Shown: positions 16,876-29,737, numbered from the stretch's first letter. The stretch: DNA of 42,274 bases from Zoogloea sp. (GCA_016789125.1 JAEUNU010000300.1:1-42274), one strand, 5' to 3'. Notes: generated by a model from the sequence alone, not told the origin. Program-made: numbers and translations.

Positions 16876-17733
16876 ATGAGCACGCGCAGCCTTACCAGGA
16901 TCATCCCGTCCATCCCCGTCTCCGACGGGGCCGGCGTCAAGCTGCGGCGCAGCCTCGGCCAGAACCAGTGGCTGCGCCTCGACCCCTTCCTGATGCTCGA
17001 CGAGTTCGCCTCGGACAACCCGGACGACTACATCGCCGGCTTCCCGCCCCATCCGCACCGGGGCTTCGAGACCGTCACCTACATGCTGGAGGGCGACTTC
17101 CAGCACCAGGACCACCTGGGCCACACCGGCCACCTGCGCGGTGGCGGCGCCCAGTGGATGACGGCGGGGCGCGGCATCATCCACTCGGAGATGCCGCTGC
17201 AGCAGAGCAGCCGCCTGCACGGCTTCCAGTTCTGGATCAACCTGCCGGCCCGGGAGAAGATGAAGCCCGCCAGCTACCGCGACATCCAGCCTGACGAAAT
17301 CCCCGAGCAGCAGATCCCCGGCGGCAGCGTGCGGATCATCGCCGGCGCCTTCGACGGCGGCGATGGCCAGGCCGTGCCGGGGCCGATCCAGGGATTGTCC
17401 ACCGCCCCGCTGTTCCTCGACTTCCGGCTGGATGCCGGCGCCCGGGTGCGCCAGCGGGTCACCGCCGGCCACGCCGCCTTCCTGTATCCCTACGCTGGCA
17501 GCCTGTCGATCGTCACCGACGAGATGCCCCGCCCGCTGGCCGCCCGGCAGGCCGGCGTGCTGTCGGACGGTGAACAGGTCGAGTTCGAAGCCGGCCCCGA
17601 CGGCTGCGGCGTGCTGCTCCTCAGCGCCCAGCCGCTGGGTGAGCCGGTGGTGCAGTATGGCCCCTTCGTGATGAACACGCGGGAAGAGATCGAACAGGCC
17701 ATCGACGACTACCGGGCCGGCACCCTGGCCTGA
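16876..17733 (+). CDS. Pirin family protein
   Basis: A 285-residue bicupin. The N-terminal cupin has the metal-binding pattern PPHPHRGFETVTYMLEGDF and, about 45 residues on, GRGIIHSEMP, which together supply three histidines and a glutamate for Fe(II). The C-terminal pirin domain (AGHAAFLYPYAGSL onward) is intact. Some pirins act as quercetin 2,3-dioxygenases; others are redox-sensing regulators, and the role here cannot be told apart. Starts 14 bp after azoR. Confidence 0.92.
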   Translation: MSTRSLTRIIPSIPVSDGAGVKLRRSLGQNQWLRLDPFLMLDEFASDNPDDYIAGFPPHPHRGFETVTYMLEGDFQHQDHLGHTGHLRGGGAQWMTAGRGIIHSEMPLQQSSRLHGFQFWINLPAREKMKPASYRDIQPDEIPEQQIPGGSVRIIAGAFDGGDGQAVPGPIQGLSTAPLFLDFRLDAGARVRQRVTAGHAAFLYPYAGSLSIVTDEMPRPLAARQAGVLSDGEQVEFEAGPDGCGVLLLSAQPLGEPVVQYGPFVMNTREEIEQAIDDYRAGTLA

Positions 17734-17765
17734 ACCACAGGCTCGGGCGCAACGCCCGGATGCAA

Positions 17766-17791
17766 AGAGGCCGCTCCGGGGAGCGGCCTCT
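17766..17791. terminator. Bidirectional hairpin terminator
   Basis: A 12-bp perfect stem (agaggccgctcc with ggagcggcctct, 2-base gap at the centre) between the convergent pirin and FadL-type genes. A short T-run follows on the minus strand only. Confidence 0.8.
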
Positions 17792-17813
17792 GCCGATACG
17801 CGAAACCCTGCTG

Positions 17814-19041
17814 CTACAGCGACCGGGAATAACCCACGCTGAGCATCTGCTCGCGCATGTGCAGCGTCGCCTCGCCGCCACCGAAGGACGGGGGAATCGA
17901 CCCCGAGCCCGAAACCGTGACCTTCGGCGCATACAGGTAAGCCAGGCTCCACTCCCCGCCGCCAGCGCCCTTCAGGCTCGCCCCCAGGCTGTAATGGCTG
18001 CGCACGACGCCCGGAGCCAGGATGTTGAAGAAGGTCTGGCTCGCCGGCACCGGCTGCTGGACGCGGCTCGCCCCGGCGCGCAGGGTCAGACGATCGTCGT
18101 AGGCATGCACTGCGCCCAGCTTCACAACGGACACGTCGTTCCAGCCGAAGCCGGGGCCGCCGTCGCTACCGAGCGCACCGCCCGAGAGCGGGTTGCCGAC
18201 CGACTTCACGCTGCCATACTCGATGCGCTGCCAGTCTGCCGCGAGGGTCAGGGCACGGCCGGCCTGCCAGGCAACGCCGACGCCGTAGCTGGCTGGAATG
18301 TCGAAGCCGCCACCACCCTCGAACAAGCCCCGATAACGATCGAACTCGCTCATCTCGATGCGGGACGACCAGCTTGCGCCAAGCCGCAGATCGGGCCGCA
18401 GCTGGCCGAGCCAGCCCAGCTTGACACCCCAGCCGGTGGAGCCGTCGTGGCCGCGGTCGGTCACCGCCCCCGGGTGGGCCGTCATGCCTTCGAAGGCGCT
18501 GAGGCCCGTGGCCGCAAAACGCTGGTACGCAAAGGTCAGCGCAGCACCGACGGAATGGCCCGAAGCCGGCCGGAAGGCCACCGACGGGGTGACGAAGAGC
18601 TGCTGCAGATCGATGCCGGCCATCCCCCTCGACCCGAAGGCTGCGAAGGGGTTGCGATCGTAGTCGGTGTTCATGCCCCCATTGCCGTAAACCGCCACGC
18701 CCCAGGCCAGATCGGACGAGGCCTGCCGTACATAGCCCAGCTCGGGGATCACGAAGTTGTGGGTCTGGTTGCCGGAGTATTCGCCATCAGCGCCGTAGCC
18801 ATTGCCGCGAATGGCTGCCCCCCGGTCGGGTCGAAAGAAATGCACGCCGAGATCCAGGCGGTTTCCCACCGACAGGTTTCCCGCCGGATTGCTTGCCGCC
18901 ACCAGGCCATCCTGGGGTAAGGCGATCGAAACCCCGGCGACACCCAAGCTCCGCACGCCGTAGCCGTGGGCGAAGTAACCATTGGTGGCGAGGGCGGCGA
19001 GCGGCCAGGCCAGTGGCAATGATGACCTTGCGAAAATTCAT
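17814..19041 (-). pseudogene. OmpP1/FadL family outer membrane protein, frameshifted in the signal peptide
   Basis: This is a FadL-like 14-strand barrel for uptake of hydrophobic compounds. The mature part starts TNGYFAHGYG, the typical FadL plug region, followed by VAGVSIALPQDGLVAASNPA, and ends in a C-terminal aromatic-rich strand (MLSVGYSRSL). The main frame opens only with a TTG at 19019 and lacks a basic signal-peptide start. In another frame, ATG at 19041, preceded by GGAG at good spacing, encodes MNFRKVIIATGLAA, an ideal signal-peptide start. The two frames join near 19000-19008 if one base is removed or two are added. So the gene carries either a real frameshift or a sequencing error. 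If real, export of the barrel would fail. It is convergent with the pirin gene. Confidence 0.8.
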
Positions 19042-19178
19042 GCGGTGACTCCGTGGGGCGGTTCTTTTTTTGTGTGCCCTGCACGACGAGGTGGTGAGCG
19101 GCTTCAAAAGCCTCGTCGGACACATTTTTTGGCTCGAGGACGATCCACCTTCGCGCGGAGGTGGCGTGCCCCAAAAAC

Positions 19179-19205
19179 AAAAAGCCACTCGTAGAGTGGC
19201 TTTTT
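19179..19205 (-). terminator. Intrinsic terminator of tRNA-Pro copy 1
   Basis: aaaaagccactc pairs with gagtggcttttt around a 3-base loop. It begins 11 bp past the CCA end of the minus-strand tRNA and has T-runs on both strands. Confidence 0.9.
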
Positions 19206-19215
19206 GCAGAATCTG

Positions 19216-19292
19216 TGGTCGGGGAAAGAGGATTCGAACCTCCGGCCCCTGCGTCCCGAACGCAGTGCTCTACCAGGCTGAGCTATTCCCCG
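19216..19292 (-). tRNA. tRNA-Pro(CGG), copy 1
   Basis: A 77-nt cloverleaf on the minus strand: acceptor arm CGGGGAA/TTCCCCG, D-arm AGCTCAGCCTGGTAGAGC, anticodon stem CTGCG/CGCAG with loop TTCGGGA (anticodon CGG), T-loop TTCGAAT and encoded CCA. It reads CCG proline codons, which are abundant in this G+C-rich genome. It is identical to the copy at 28507-28583. Confidence 0.97.
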
Positions 19293-19467
19293 ACATTACT
19301 TATCTTGAGCAACTGCTGAACGCTCTCGAACAAGTCTTTCCCGGCTTGTTAAAACCCTGGCTGCCCTGGAAAGACCACCATTATCCACGAACTCTGCGGA
19401 AGGTGCAAGCAGATCGCTTCATTTACTGGCCTGGCCCCGCATCCACAGGGCCGGCACGCGACAGCGA

Positions 19468-19647
19468 TCAGACCTGCTTGTGGTCCGGGTGAGTCGCGGC
19501 GACCTCCTCGTGCTCCCACTCCTTGACAGTTTCCGACAGGAGACGAGCTTTCTCGTGGGCATCCGGTGCGTGGTGGTGTTCGCGCTCGAACGCCTCCAGC
19601 GCATCGTGACAGGCCTCGGCCTTCGAGTGTGCGTGGGTATGGGGCAT
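19468..19647 (-). CDS. Small His-rich hypothetical protein
   Basis: A 59-residue product with nine histidines in its first half and tail (MPHTHAHSKAE, FEREHHHAPDAHEK, HEEVAATHPDHKQV). The ATG at 19647 has AAGGA at ideal spacing. No domain is recognised. It is predicted helical, acidic overall and cytosolic; the histidines could bind metal, but this is a guess. It stands alone between tRNA-Pro and the hybrid kinase, on the strand opposite the kinase. Confidence 0.65.
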   Translation of the reverse strand: MPHTHAHSKAEACHDALEAFEREHHHAPDAHEKARLLSETVKEWEHEEVAATHPDHKQV

Positions 19648-19824
19648 GATGATTCCTTCTGACGACACGGAGATGGGCACGCAGCATGCTGCGTCGCACA
19701 AAACATTCTACCGATCACCCGGAATCGCCAGCAAGCGCATTTTTTTGCGGCGCAGCAAAACTTTCACGCGGATTTATTTCTCCATGAGTCCTCGCCAAAG
19801 CCGCCCGACTGCAATACCATTAGC

Positions 19825-22787
<2,963 letters not shown>

Positions 22788-22791
<4 letters not shown>

Positions 22792-23381
22792 CCTCCACCT
22801 CCGGGCAGCCTGAGCGCTGCCAGATCGGCCGGGCTGTCCACATCCTGCAGCACGCCGGGGTCGTCGGTTTCGAGTACATGCAGCAGAAAACGGCTCTGCT
22901 GCAGGATGGCGCGGGCGCCCTCGTCACCCTCGAGTGCCAGCAGGGCATCCCTCCAGCGGGAGGCAAAGCCCACAGGGTGCCCACGCCGCTCGGCATAGCG
23001 CGGCGCCGCCAGGGCCGCACCGCCCCCGATGAGCTCCGCAACCGCCTGCAGCGTGGCAACGCGGATGCAAGGCATGTCGGCCAGCGCGACCAGCCAGCCG
23101 TGCGCATCGCGGCTGGCCGCCACCCCAGCCGCCAGGCTGTGGCCCATGCCGCTCCGGGCGGCAGCGCAGCGCACTACCCGCAAGCCTTCGGCTTCGAGCA
23201 GCGAGGCAAGCGCATCCTGCTCCGGGCGCAGCACCGCGATGCTGTCCACACAAGCGGCCTTCAGGGCCCGCGCCGCCGCGACCGCAACCGGCGTGCCGTC
23301 TGCCAGCGGCTGCAGCAGCTTGTCGCCGCCAAAGCGCCGCCCCTGCCCGGCCGCCAGCAGCAGGCCGACGATGCGTGCCAT
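22788..23381 (-). CDS. MocA/MobA-like nucleotidyltransferase (Mo-cofactor)
   Basis: A 197-residue NTP-transferase. It opens with [21 protein letters not shown], the nucleotide-binding signature of the MobA/MocA family, and has VALADMPCI, the metal-binding aspartate motif. Its position at the end of a minus-strand block with XdhC and a Mo-hydroxylase favours MocA-type work: adding CMP to molybdopterin to make the cytosine dinucleotide cofactor used by this enzyme class (inference from context). It follows xdhC by 3 bp, so it is co-translated. A MobA (GMP-adding) role is less likely. Confidence 0.85.
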
Positions 23382-23384
23382 GCC

Positions 23385-24389
23385 TCAGCCCAGGCCGCAA
23401 CCGGCACGGGCGGGCGTCGAGGCCGTGGCCTCGGGCCGGGCCACCGGCACACCATTCTTCACCGCGGTCATCTCGGCCAGGATCGACACCGCGATCTCCG
23501 GCGGTGTGCGGCTGCCGATGGGCAGGCCAACCGGGCCGTGGAGCCGGCCGACCTCGGCCTCGGAGAGGTCGAAATACTCCAGGAGGCGTGCCCGCCGGGC
23601 CGTGTTATTGCCCCGCGAGCCCAGCGCGCCCACGTAGAAGGCCGGCGACTTGAGCGCCTCAAGAAGCGCCATGTCGTCGAGCTTGGGGTCGTGGGTCAGC
23701 GCAACGATGGCCGTGTGGGGGTCGGGCAGCATCGCCGTCACCACGTCGTCGGGCATGCCCGGCACGAGGGGCGCACCGGGCACGTTCCACTCTACGGAAT
23801 ACTCTTCCCGCGGGTCGCAGACGCTAACCGCGTAATCCAGCGCCTGGGCCATCGGTGCCAGGTAGCGGCCGATCTGGCCGGCGCCGATGATGAGCAGGCG
23901 CCAGCGCGGGCCATGGAGCGTGGCGAGGCGCCGGCCGTCCCAGGCCAGCCGCTCGCCGCGGCAGGCGTCGGCCACTGCCACTTCGCCGCTGGCGGTATCC
24001 ACCTCCCGCCTCACCAGCTGCCCGGCCTCGATGCGGGCCGCCAGGTCGGCCAGGCGGGCCAGGTCAGGCGCAGGCTCCACCACCAGTTCGAGGGTGCCAC
24101 CGCAAGGCAGCCCGAAGCGGGCCGCCTCGTCCCGGCTGACCCCATAGGTGAGCACGAAGGGCTGACTGCCGGCGATGCGGCCGTCCCGCATGCGCGCAAC
24201 GAGATCATCCTCGATGCAGCCGCCCGACACCGAACCCTGCACCCGCCCGTCGTCCCGCAGGGCCATCCAGGCACCCGCCGGGCGCGGCGCCGAGCCCCAG
24301 GTGCGGGCCACGGTGACCAGCGCCGCCCGGTGGCCCTCTGCCGCCCAGCCGCGCAGGGCCGCGAGCACCTGCAGATCCTGGCTATCCAT
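23385..24389 (-). CDS. xdhC: XdhC/CoxI family Mo-hydroxylase maturation protein
   Basis: A 334-residue protein. The N-terminal XdhC/CoxI domain (residues 1-75) has TVARTWGSAPRPAGAWM and VSGGCIEDD. The C-terminal Rossmann domain begins at LLIIGAGQIGRYLAPMA (about residue 170). XdhC proteins bind sulfurated molybdenum cofactor and deliver it to the apo-hydroxylase, so this one should serve the IorB-like subunit encoded 78 bp upstream in the same operon. The C-terminus (ARAGCGLG) ends 3 bp before the MocA-like gene. Confidence 0.9.
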   Translation of the reverse strand: MDSQDLQVLAALRGWAAEGHRAALVTVARTWGSAPRPAGAWMALRDDGRVQGSVSGGCIEDDLVARMRDGRIAGSQPFVLTYGVSRDEAARFGLPCGGTLELVVEPAPDLARLADLAARIEAGQLVRREVDTASGEVAVADACRGERLAWDGRRLATLHGPRWRLLIIGAGQIGRYLAPMAQALDYAVSVCDPREEYSVEWNVPGAPLVPGMPDDVVTAMLPDPHTAIVALTHDPKLDDMALLEALKSPAFYVGALGSRGNNTARRARLLEYFDLSEAEVGRLHGPVGLPIGSRTPPEIAVSILAEMTAVKNGVPVARPEATASTPARAGCGLG

Positions 24390-24467
24390 GGTTTGCCTCC
24401 TTCTGGCAAGGCGCGAGTAATGGTAATGGGCGGCCGAAGCCTCCCCGGCAATGCGGGGGGATCATCG

Positions 24468-26663
24468 TCAGGCCTTCAGCTCGCTGGCCTGGAAGGGCAG
24501 CCGGGTGAGCCACCTGCCGGTGGCTGCGGCGATAGCGTTGGCCACCGCCGGCGCCACCGGCGGCACACCCGGCTCACCGATGCCGGTGGGGTTCTCGGCA
24601 GATTGCACGATGTGCACCTCAACCTTCGGCATCTCGTCGATGCGGATCGGGGCATAGTCACCAAAGTTGCCCTGCTCTACCACGCCGTCCTTGAGGGTGA
24701 TCTCGCCGTGCAAGGCCGCCGACAGGGCAAACCCCACCGAGCCCTCCACCTGGGCGCGGATGTTGTCGGGGTTGATCGCCAGCCCGCAATCGACCGCCGA
24801 CACGATGCGATCCACCTTCACGCGGCCATCGGCCAGCACCGTGACTTCGGCCACCTGGGCGACGAAGGAATGGAAGGATTCATGCACCGCCACACCGCGG
24901 CCGCGCCGCTCGCCGGGCGTGCCCGCCGCCAGCGGCGTGCCCCAGCCGGCCTTTTCAGCCGCCAGCCTGAGCACCGCCGAATGGCGCGGATGCTTGTCCA
25001 GCAGCTTGAGGCGCATCGCCACCGGGTCCTGCTTCGACTCCGCCGCCAGGCGGTCGAGGAAGGTCTCGGTGGAGTAGGCGGTGTGGGTCGAGCCCACCGA
25101 GCGCCACCACAGCACCGGCACCCCGATGTCCTTGGGCGTATGCAGCTCGACCTGCAGATTCGGGATGCCGTAGGGCAGGTTCGCCGCGCCTTCCACCGAC
25201 ACCGCGTCGATACCGTCCTTGACCATCACCGGCTCGAAGGCCGAGCCGGCGATGATCGACTGGCCGACCAGCCGGTGGCGCCAGGCACGGATGCTGCCGT
25301 CGGCCTCCAGCGCAGCCTCGATGCGGTGGTGGAAGAGCGGCCGGTAGTAACCCGCCTTCATGTCGTCCTCGCGCATCCACACCAGCTTGACCGGCGCTCG
25401 GGTGCCGCTTGCCTTGACGATGGAGGCCGCCTCGCGCAGGTAATCCGACTGGGTGCACGCCCTCCGGCCGAAGCTGCCGCCGGCGTAGAGCATGTGGATC
25501 GTCACCTTCTCGGGCGGCAGGCCGAACATGGCCGCCAGCGTGGCCTGGTCGACGGTCTGGAACTGCTCGCCGTTCCACACCTCCAGGCCGTCGGCGGTGC
25601 ACTGCACGACGCAGTTCATCGGCTCCATCGCCGCATGAGCGAGGTAAGGGAAGTCGTAGCTGGCCGACACCACCTTGGCCGCGCCGGCAAAGGCGCCCGT
25701 GGCGTCGCCCTGGCTGCGGGCCACGAGACCGGGCTGGGCGGCGAGCTCGCGGTAGCGGGCGAGGATCTCGTCGGAGCCCAGCTTGAAGGCGGCGCTGTCG
25801 TCCCACTCGACGGTGAGCGCATCACGCCCCTTCTTGGCGCTCCAGGTGTCGCGGGCCAGAACCGCCACACCGCCCGGGATCGCCACCACATCAACCACAC
25901 CTTTGACGGCTTTCGCCTTGCCGGCGTCGAAAGCCTTCACCTTGCCACCAAAGCGCGGCGAATGGGCCACGACCGCCACCAGCATGCCGGGCAGCTGCAC
26001 GTCCTGGGTGAATTTCGCCGAGCCGTCGGTCTTGGCGGCGCTGTCCTTGCGCGGGGCGCGCTTGCCGATCAGGCGGAAATCCTTCGGGTCCTTGAGGGTG
26101 ACCGTGGCGGGCACGGCTTCGAGGGCGGCCGCCTCGGCCAGCTCGCCAAAGCTCGCCTGGCGGCCACTGGGGGCGTGGCGCAGCACACCTTCCGCCACGC
26201 TGATCTCGGCCGCCGGAACCTTCCAGCGTTTCGCTGCGGCAGACACCAGCATTGCTCGGGCGGTGGCGCCGGTCTGGCGCATCTGGCCCCAGGAGTTGGC
26301 CATCGCGGTGCTGCCGCCGGTGCCCTGGGCACCTCCGAAGAAGAGGTTGTTGTAGCGCTTGGCATCAGCCGGCGCGCCCTCCACCTTCACCTGGGCCCAG
26401 GCCGCGTCGAGCTCCTCGGCGACGATGGTGGCAAGGCCGGTGTAGGTACCCTGCCCCATCTCGAGGTGCTTGGAGATCACGGTGACCGAATTGTCGGCGC
26501 CGATCCGCAAAAAGGGCGTCGGCTCGAAACTGGCCGCAGCGGCACCCGGCTTGGCGCCCAGGCTCACGCCAGGTAAAGCCAGGCCGAGGGTGAGGCCCGC
26601 AGCCCCCTGCAGGAAGCCGCGGCGGGAGAGATTCTCGATGGGATTGTGACGTTCGCTCATCAT
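24468..26663 (-). CDS. Mo-hydroxylase large subunit (isoquinoline 1-oxidoreductase beta type)
   Basis: A 731-residue molybdopterin-binding subunit of the xanthine oxidase family, IorB type. The twin-arginine motif [11 protein letters not shown] (Arg14-Arg15) directs it to the periplasm. Cofactor-binding segments include [32 protein letters not shown] and the C-terminal [18 protein letters not shown], where the Glu is the expected catalytic base. It starts 9 bp after the [2Fe-2S] subunit gene; AAGGAG overlaps that gene's stop. It likely oxidises an N-heterocycle or aldehyde; the substrate cannot be read from sequence. No c-type cytochrome subunit gene follows. Confidence 0.92.
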   Translation of the reverse strand: MMSERHNPIENLSRRGFLQGAAGLTLGLALPGVSLGAKPGAAAASFEPTPFLRIGADNSVTVISKHLEMGQGTYTGLATIVAEELDAAWAQVKVEGAPADAKRYNNLFFGGAQGTGGSTAMANSWGQMRQTGATARAMLVSAAAKRWKVPAAEISVAEGVLRHAPSGRQASFGELAEAAALEAVPATVTLKDPKDFRLIGKRAPRKDSAAKTDGSAKFTQDVQLPGMLVAVVAHSPRFGGKVKAFDAGKAKAVKGVVDVVAIPGGVAVLARDTWSAKKGRDALTVEWDDSAAFKLGSDEILARYRELAAQPGLVARSQGDATGAFAGAAKVVSASYDFPYLAHAAMEPMNCVVQCTADGLEVWNGEQFQTVDQATLAAMFGLPPEKVTIHMLYAGGSFGRRACTQSDYLREAASIVKASGTRAPVKLVWMREDDMKAGYYRPLFHHRIEAALEADGSIRAWRHRLVGQSIIAGSAFEPVMVKDGIDAVSVEGAANLPYGIPNLQVELHTPKDIGVPVLWWRSVGSTHTAYSTETFLDRLAAESKQDPVAMRLKLLDKHPRHSAVLRLAAEKAGWGTPLAAGTPGERRGRGVAVHESFHSFVAQVAEVTVLADGRVKVDRIVSAVDCGLAINPDNIRAQVEGSVGFALSAALHGEITLKDGVVEQGNFGDYAPIRIDEMPKVEVHIVQSAENPTGIGEPGVPPVAPAVANAIAAATGRWLTRLPFQASELKA

Positions 26664-26672
26664 GCGTGCTCC

Positions 26673-27131
26673 TTACGCCAGGGCCTTGGCGGCTTCGTGG
26701 ATGGCTGCGCGGATGCGCACATAGGTGCCGCAACGGCACAGATTGCCCGCCATCGCGGCGTCGATGTCGGCATCGGTCGGCTTGCGCTTGGCCGTCAGCA
26801 GGCTGACGGCGCTCATGATCTGGCCCGACTGGCAGTAGCCGCACTGCACCACGTCGAGCTTGCGCCAGGCTTCCTGCACCGCCCTGCCGACGCGGGACGC
26901 ATCGACCGCCTCGATGGTGGCGACCTTCTTGCCCGCCACCGCCGATACCGGGGTGATGCACGAACGCACCGGCTGGCCGTCCACCTGCACGGTGCACGCC
27001 CCGCACAGCCCTGCGCCGCAGCCGAACTTGGTACCGGTAAGCAGCAGGGAATCCCGCAGCGTCCACAGCAGCGGGGTGTCGGGTTCGACATCTGCCTTCC
27101 GGGGCTTGCCGTTTACGGTGAGCTGGATCAT
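26673..27131 (-). CDS. [2Fe-2S] subunit of the Mo-hydroxylase (IorA type)
   Basis: A 152-residue iron-sulfur protein with two clusters. The plant-type site is Cys38, Cys43, Cys46 and Cys58. The helical domain site is Cys97, Cys100, Cys132 and Cys134 (CGYCQSG, CRCGTY). It passes electrons from the Mo centre. It is the first gene of the minus-strand operon and has no Tat signal, so it should be carried across with the large subunit. It is divergent from the AraC regulator at 27340. Confidence 0.95.
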   Translation of the reverse strand: MIQLTVNGKPRKADVEPDTPLLWTLRDSLLLTGTKFGCGAGLCGACTVQVDGQPVRSCITPVSAVAGKKVATIEAVDASRVGRAVQEAWRKLDVVQCGYCQSGQIMSAVSLLTAKRKPTDADIDAAMAGNLCRCGTYVRIRAAIHEAAKALA

Positions 27132-27339
27132 CTTGAATCTCCGTTGGGTGAAGCGTGTTGGTCTTGTCGGCCGGCCAAAGATTCCCTGCCGTCACCTCCG
27201 GAAATTTAGCCCACGGCAAGCGCGATGACATTGCAGGATCCTGTGAAATTCTTGCCTGATCATCCAGACTTGGGCGGAGCACGTGGCAATGCGCCTCGCG
27301 CGGGGTTAATCTCGCCTGCGCCGCAGCGGAGAAAAAAGC

Positions 27340-28260
27340 ATGGCCGAATCAAGCCCCCAAGCCCCGGCGCCAGGTGTCGCACTCGATGCCGCACGCCGGG
27401 CGCTCACCGACATCATTGAACGGTATTGCCCCGTCGACGGCACCGTCGCAACCGCCGTGCCGGGCCTCAGCCTGTTTCGCGCCTCGAGCACCAGCACACC
27501 GATCTGCGCGGTGTATCGATCGGTGCTGGCGGTGGCGGTGCAGGGCAGCAAGCGCCTGGTGCTCGCCGACGAGAGCTTCGAGTACGACAGCCGGCACTAC
27601 CTGATCACCTCGGTGGATCTCCCCGTGATGGGGCAGATCACCGAGGCCTCGCCCGAACATCCCTACCTGTGTGCGGTGTTCGACATGGACGCCCGCAAGA
27701 TCGCCGAGCTGGCCACCGCCATGCGCCCGGCCAGCCCGTCGCCGGGCAGCGGGCAGCTCGGGCTGGGCGTGAGCGCCCTCACCCTGCCGGTGATGGATGC
27801 GCTGCTGCGCCTCGCGCGCCTGCTCGACATGCCCGACGACATCCCGGTGCTCGCCCCGCTCCATGAACGCGAGCTGCTGTATCGGCTCCTGACCGGCGAG
27901 CAGGGGCCGCGCCTGCGCACCATCGCCGCCGCCGACAGCCAGGGCCACCGCACTGCCCGCGCCGTTGCGTGGATCAAGGAGAACTTCGATCAACCCTTGT
28001 CGATCGACGCCCTGGCCGACACCGCCAACATGAGCAAGTCGTCGCTGCATCATCACTTCAAGTCGCTCACCGCGATGAGCCCGCTGCAGTACCAGAAGCA
28101 GATCCGCCTCCAGGAGGCCCGCAAGCTGATGCTCCTCGAATCGATCGACGCCGCCACCGTCGCCCGCCGCGTGGGCTACGAGAGCCCGTCCCAATTCAGC
28201 CGGGAATACCGCCGCCTCTTCGGCGCCCCGCCTCTGCGCGACGTGGCGCGGATACGCTGA
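27340..28260 (+). CDS. AraC family transcriptional regulator
   Basis: A 306-residue regulator with an N-terminal AraC_N domain (residues about 20-180, with YRSVLAVAVQGSKRLVLAD) and a C-terminal double helix-turn-helix (about 205-300; FDQPLSIDALADTANMSKSSLHHHFKSLT and VARRVGYESPSQFSREYRRLFG). GGAG precedes the ATG. It is divergent from the Mo-hydroxylase operon with 208 bp between starts, so it probably controls that operon in response to its substrate (inference). Confidence 0.93.
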   Translation: MAESSPQAPAPGVALDAARRALTDIIERYCPVDGTVATAVPGLSLFRASSTSTPICAVYRSVLAVAVQGSKRLVLADESFEYDSRHYLITSVDLPVMGQITEASPEHPYLCAVFDMDARKIAELATAMRPASPSPGSGQLGLGVSALTLPVMDALLRLARLLDMPDDIPVLAPLHERELLYRLLTGEQGPRLRTIAAADSQGHRTARAVAWIKENFDQPLSIDALADTANMSKSSLHHHFKSLTAMSPLQYQKQIRLQEARKLMLLESIDAATVARRVGYESPSQFSREYRRLFGAPPLRDVARIR

Positions 28261-28435
28261 ACCCAAGCCACAACCCAGCCTTGAATTCATCTGAAATGAT
28301 GCAGGATGCGCCCGCACTCCTGCCGGTGAAGTCAGGGATCGACCTCGGCTGGCGGACGAATTGACGTCGATTTGGGGCTTGGCGCCCCAAGTCGAACAAT
28401 TGCTTAGGGGAATCTGGCGGCGGACGGAATAAGGC

Positions 28436-28472
28436 AAAAAAATAGCACGACTAATCGCCGTGCTATTTTTTT
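28436..28472 (-). terminator. Intrinsic terminator of tRNA-Pro copy 2
   Basis: aaaaaaatagcacg pairs with cgtgctattttttt around a 9-base loop, with T-runs on both strands. It starts 35 bp past the tRNA end and could also stop araC transcripts. Confidence 0.92.
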
Positions 28473-28506
28473 AAGCTGAAATTCAGGAGGTTTCAGCAGG
28501 AATTGG

Positions 28507-28583
28507 TGGTCGGGGAAAGAGGATTCGAACCTCCGGCCCCTGCGTCCCGAACGCAGTGCTCTACCAGGCTGAGCTATTCCCCG
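28507..28583 (-). tRNA. tRNA-Pro(CGG), copy 2
   Basis: Identical over all 77 bases to the copy at 19216-19292, with the same strand and encoded CCA. The identity extends one base on each side beyond the gene plus the shared flanking base pairs (80 bp in all), then stops. It lies 95 bp downstream of ispB on the same strand, an arrangement seen in related betaproteobacteria, so this is probably the original copy. Confidence 0.97.
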
Positions 28584-28677
28584 ACGCTTTTACTGCAAAG
28601 GCTCTTTACTAGCAGCCATCAAAAACAAAACAGTCACACTCGACATTGAAGCCCGGCTTTTTACAGCGTGCCGAAAA

Positions 28678-29646
28678 TCAATATTTCCGTGCGACTGCGA
28701 ACTTTGATAATTCTACCAAGGAATCCTTGAAAACGGAAGAGGGTAATACGCTGAGCGCGCTCATGGCGCGGTCTGCTTCGTCTTCCGCCGCCTTGCGCGT
28801 CGCCTCGATGGCACCCGAAGCGCGGATGGCCTGCAGGACGGCTGCAAAGTCGTCACGCCCGCCGCTCTCGATGGCATGGCGCACGCAGGCCGCGTGCTCG
28901 GAGCTGCCATGCTTCATCACGTGGATCAAGGGCAGCGTCGGCTTGCCCTCGGCCAGATCGTCGCCAATATGCTTGCCGGTGTCAGCCTCTTCACCCGAAT
29001 AGTCGAGAACGTCGTCGATGAGCTGGAAGGCGGTACCGATATGCATCCCGAAAGCGGCAAGTCCTTCTTCGACCTCCGGGCTGGCGCCCGCCAGGATTCC
29101 TCCGAGCCGGGTCGCGGCCTCGAACAGCTTGGCGGTCTTGAAACGGATCACCCGCAGGTAATCGTCGACCTCAACATCGGCATTGTGGCAGTTGAGCAGC
29201 TGCAGCACCTCGCCCTCGGCGATGATGTTGGTGGCGTCGGCCAGAACCTGCATCACCCGCATGCTCTCCACACCGACCATCATCTGGAAGGCACGGGTGT
29301 ACAAGAAATCACCCACCAGCACCGAAGCAGCATTGCCGAACATCGCATTGGCGGTCTTGTTGCCACGCCGCAGGTCGGATTCGTCCACCACGTCGTCGTG
29401 GAGCAGCGTCGCGGTGTGAATGAACTCGATGACGGCAGCGAGTTCGAGGTGACGGGTGCCCTGATAACCGGCAGCACCGGCAGCGAACAGCACCATGGCC
29501 GGCCGCATGCGCTTGCCCCCACTGCCGATGATGTATTCGGCAACCTGGCGGATGAGAACGACGTCGGAATAGAGTCGATCGCGAATGACGCCGTCCAGCG
29601 CCTTCATGTCGTCGGCGATCGGCGCGTAGAGCTGCGAGAGAGACAA
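28678..29646 (-). CDS. ispB: Octaprenyl diphosphate synthase (polyprenyl synthetase)
   Basis: A 322-residue trans-polyprenyl synthase that makes the ubiquinone side chain from IPP and FPP. The first aspartate-rich motif is DDVVDESDLRRG (about residue 84) and the second DDVLDYSGEEADTGKHIGDD (about 210). GSGGKRMRPA is the IPP-binding motif. The start codon is TTG at 29646; homologous proteins begin just before the APIADDM segment, which supports this start although the ribosome site is poor. It follows ugpQ by 91 bp on the same strand and is followed by tRNA-Pro. Confidence 0.95.
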   Translation of the reverse strand: MSLSQLYAPIADDMKALDGVIRDRLYSDVVLIRQVAEYIIGSGGKRMRPAMVLFAAGAAGYQGTRHLELAAVIEFIHTATLLHDDVVDESDLRRGNKTANAMFGNAASVLVGDFLYTRAFQMMVGVESMRVMQVLADATNIIAEGEVLQLLNCHNADVEVDDYLRVIRFKTAKLFEAATRLGGILAGASPEVEEGLAAFGMHIGTAFQLIDDVLDYSGEEADTGKHIGDDLAEGKPTLPLIHVMKHGSSEHAACVRHAIESGGRDDFAAVLQAIRASGAIEATRKAAEDEADRAMSALSVLPSSVFKDSLVELSKFAVARKY

Positions 29647-29737
29647 GGCACTGCCCAGTTCAGGAAAAACGCGATGTTAGGGGCGCACCGCAATCCCGTC
29701 AAGTCGGCAGGATCAAGGCGCGAAGGCGGCCAATTGA

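Noticed and set aside
19000..19041. Programmed ribosomal frameshift in the FadL gene
   Set aside because: No slippery heptamer or downstream structure was seen, and FadL genes are not known to use recoding; mutation or sequence error is simpler.
19070..19492. Open frame of 140 codons running through the tRNA-Pro region
   Set aside because: It crosses a terminator and a tRNA gene and has no ribosome site or domain.
22878..26576. A 1,232-codon open frame on the plus strand across the Mo-hydroxylase genes
   Set aside because: It lies antisense to three recognisable genes (MocA-like, XdhC, IorB-like) and shows no domain; it is a high-GC shadow.
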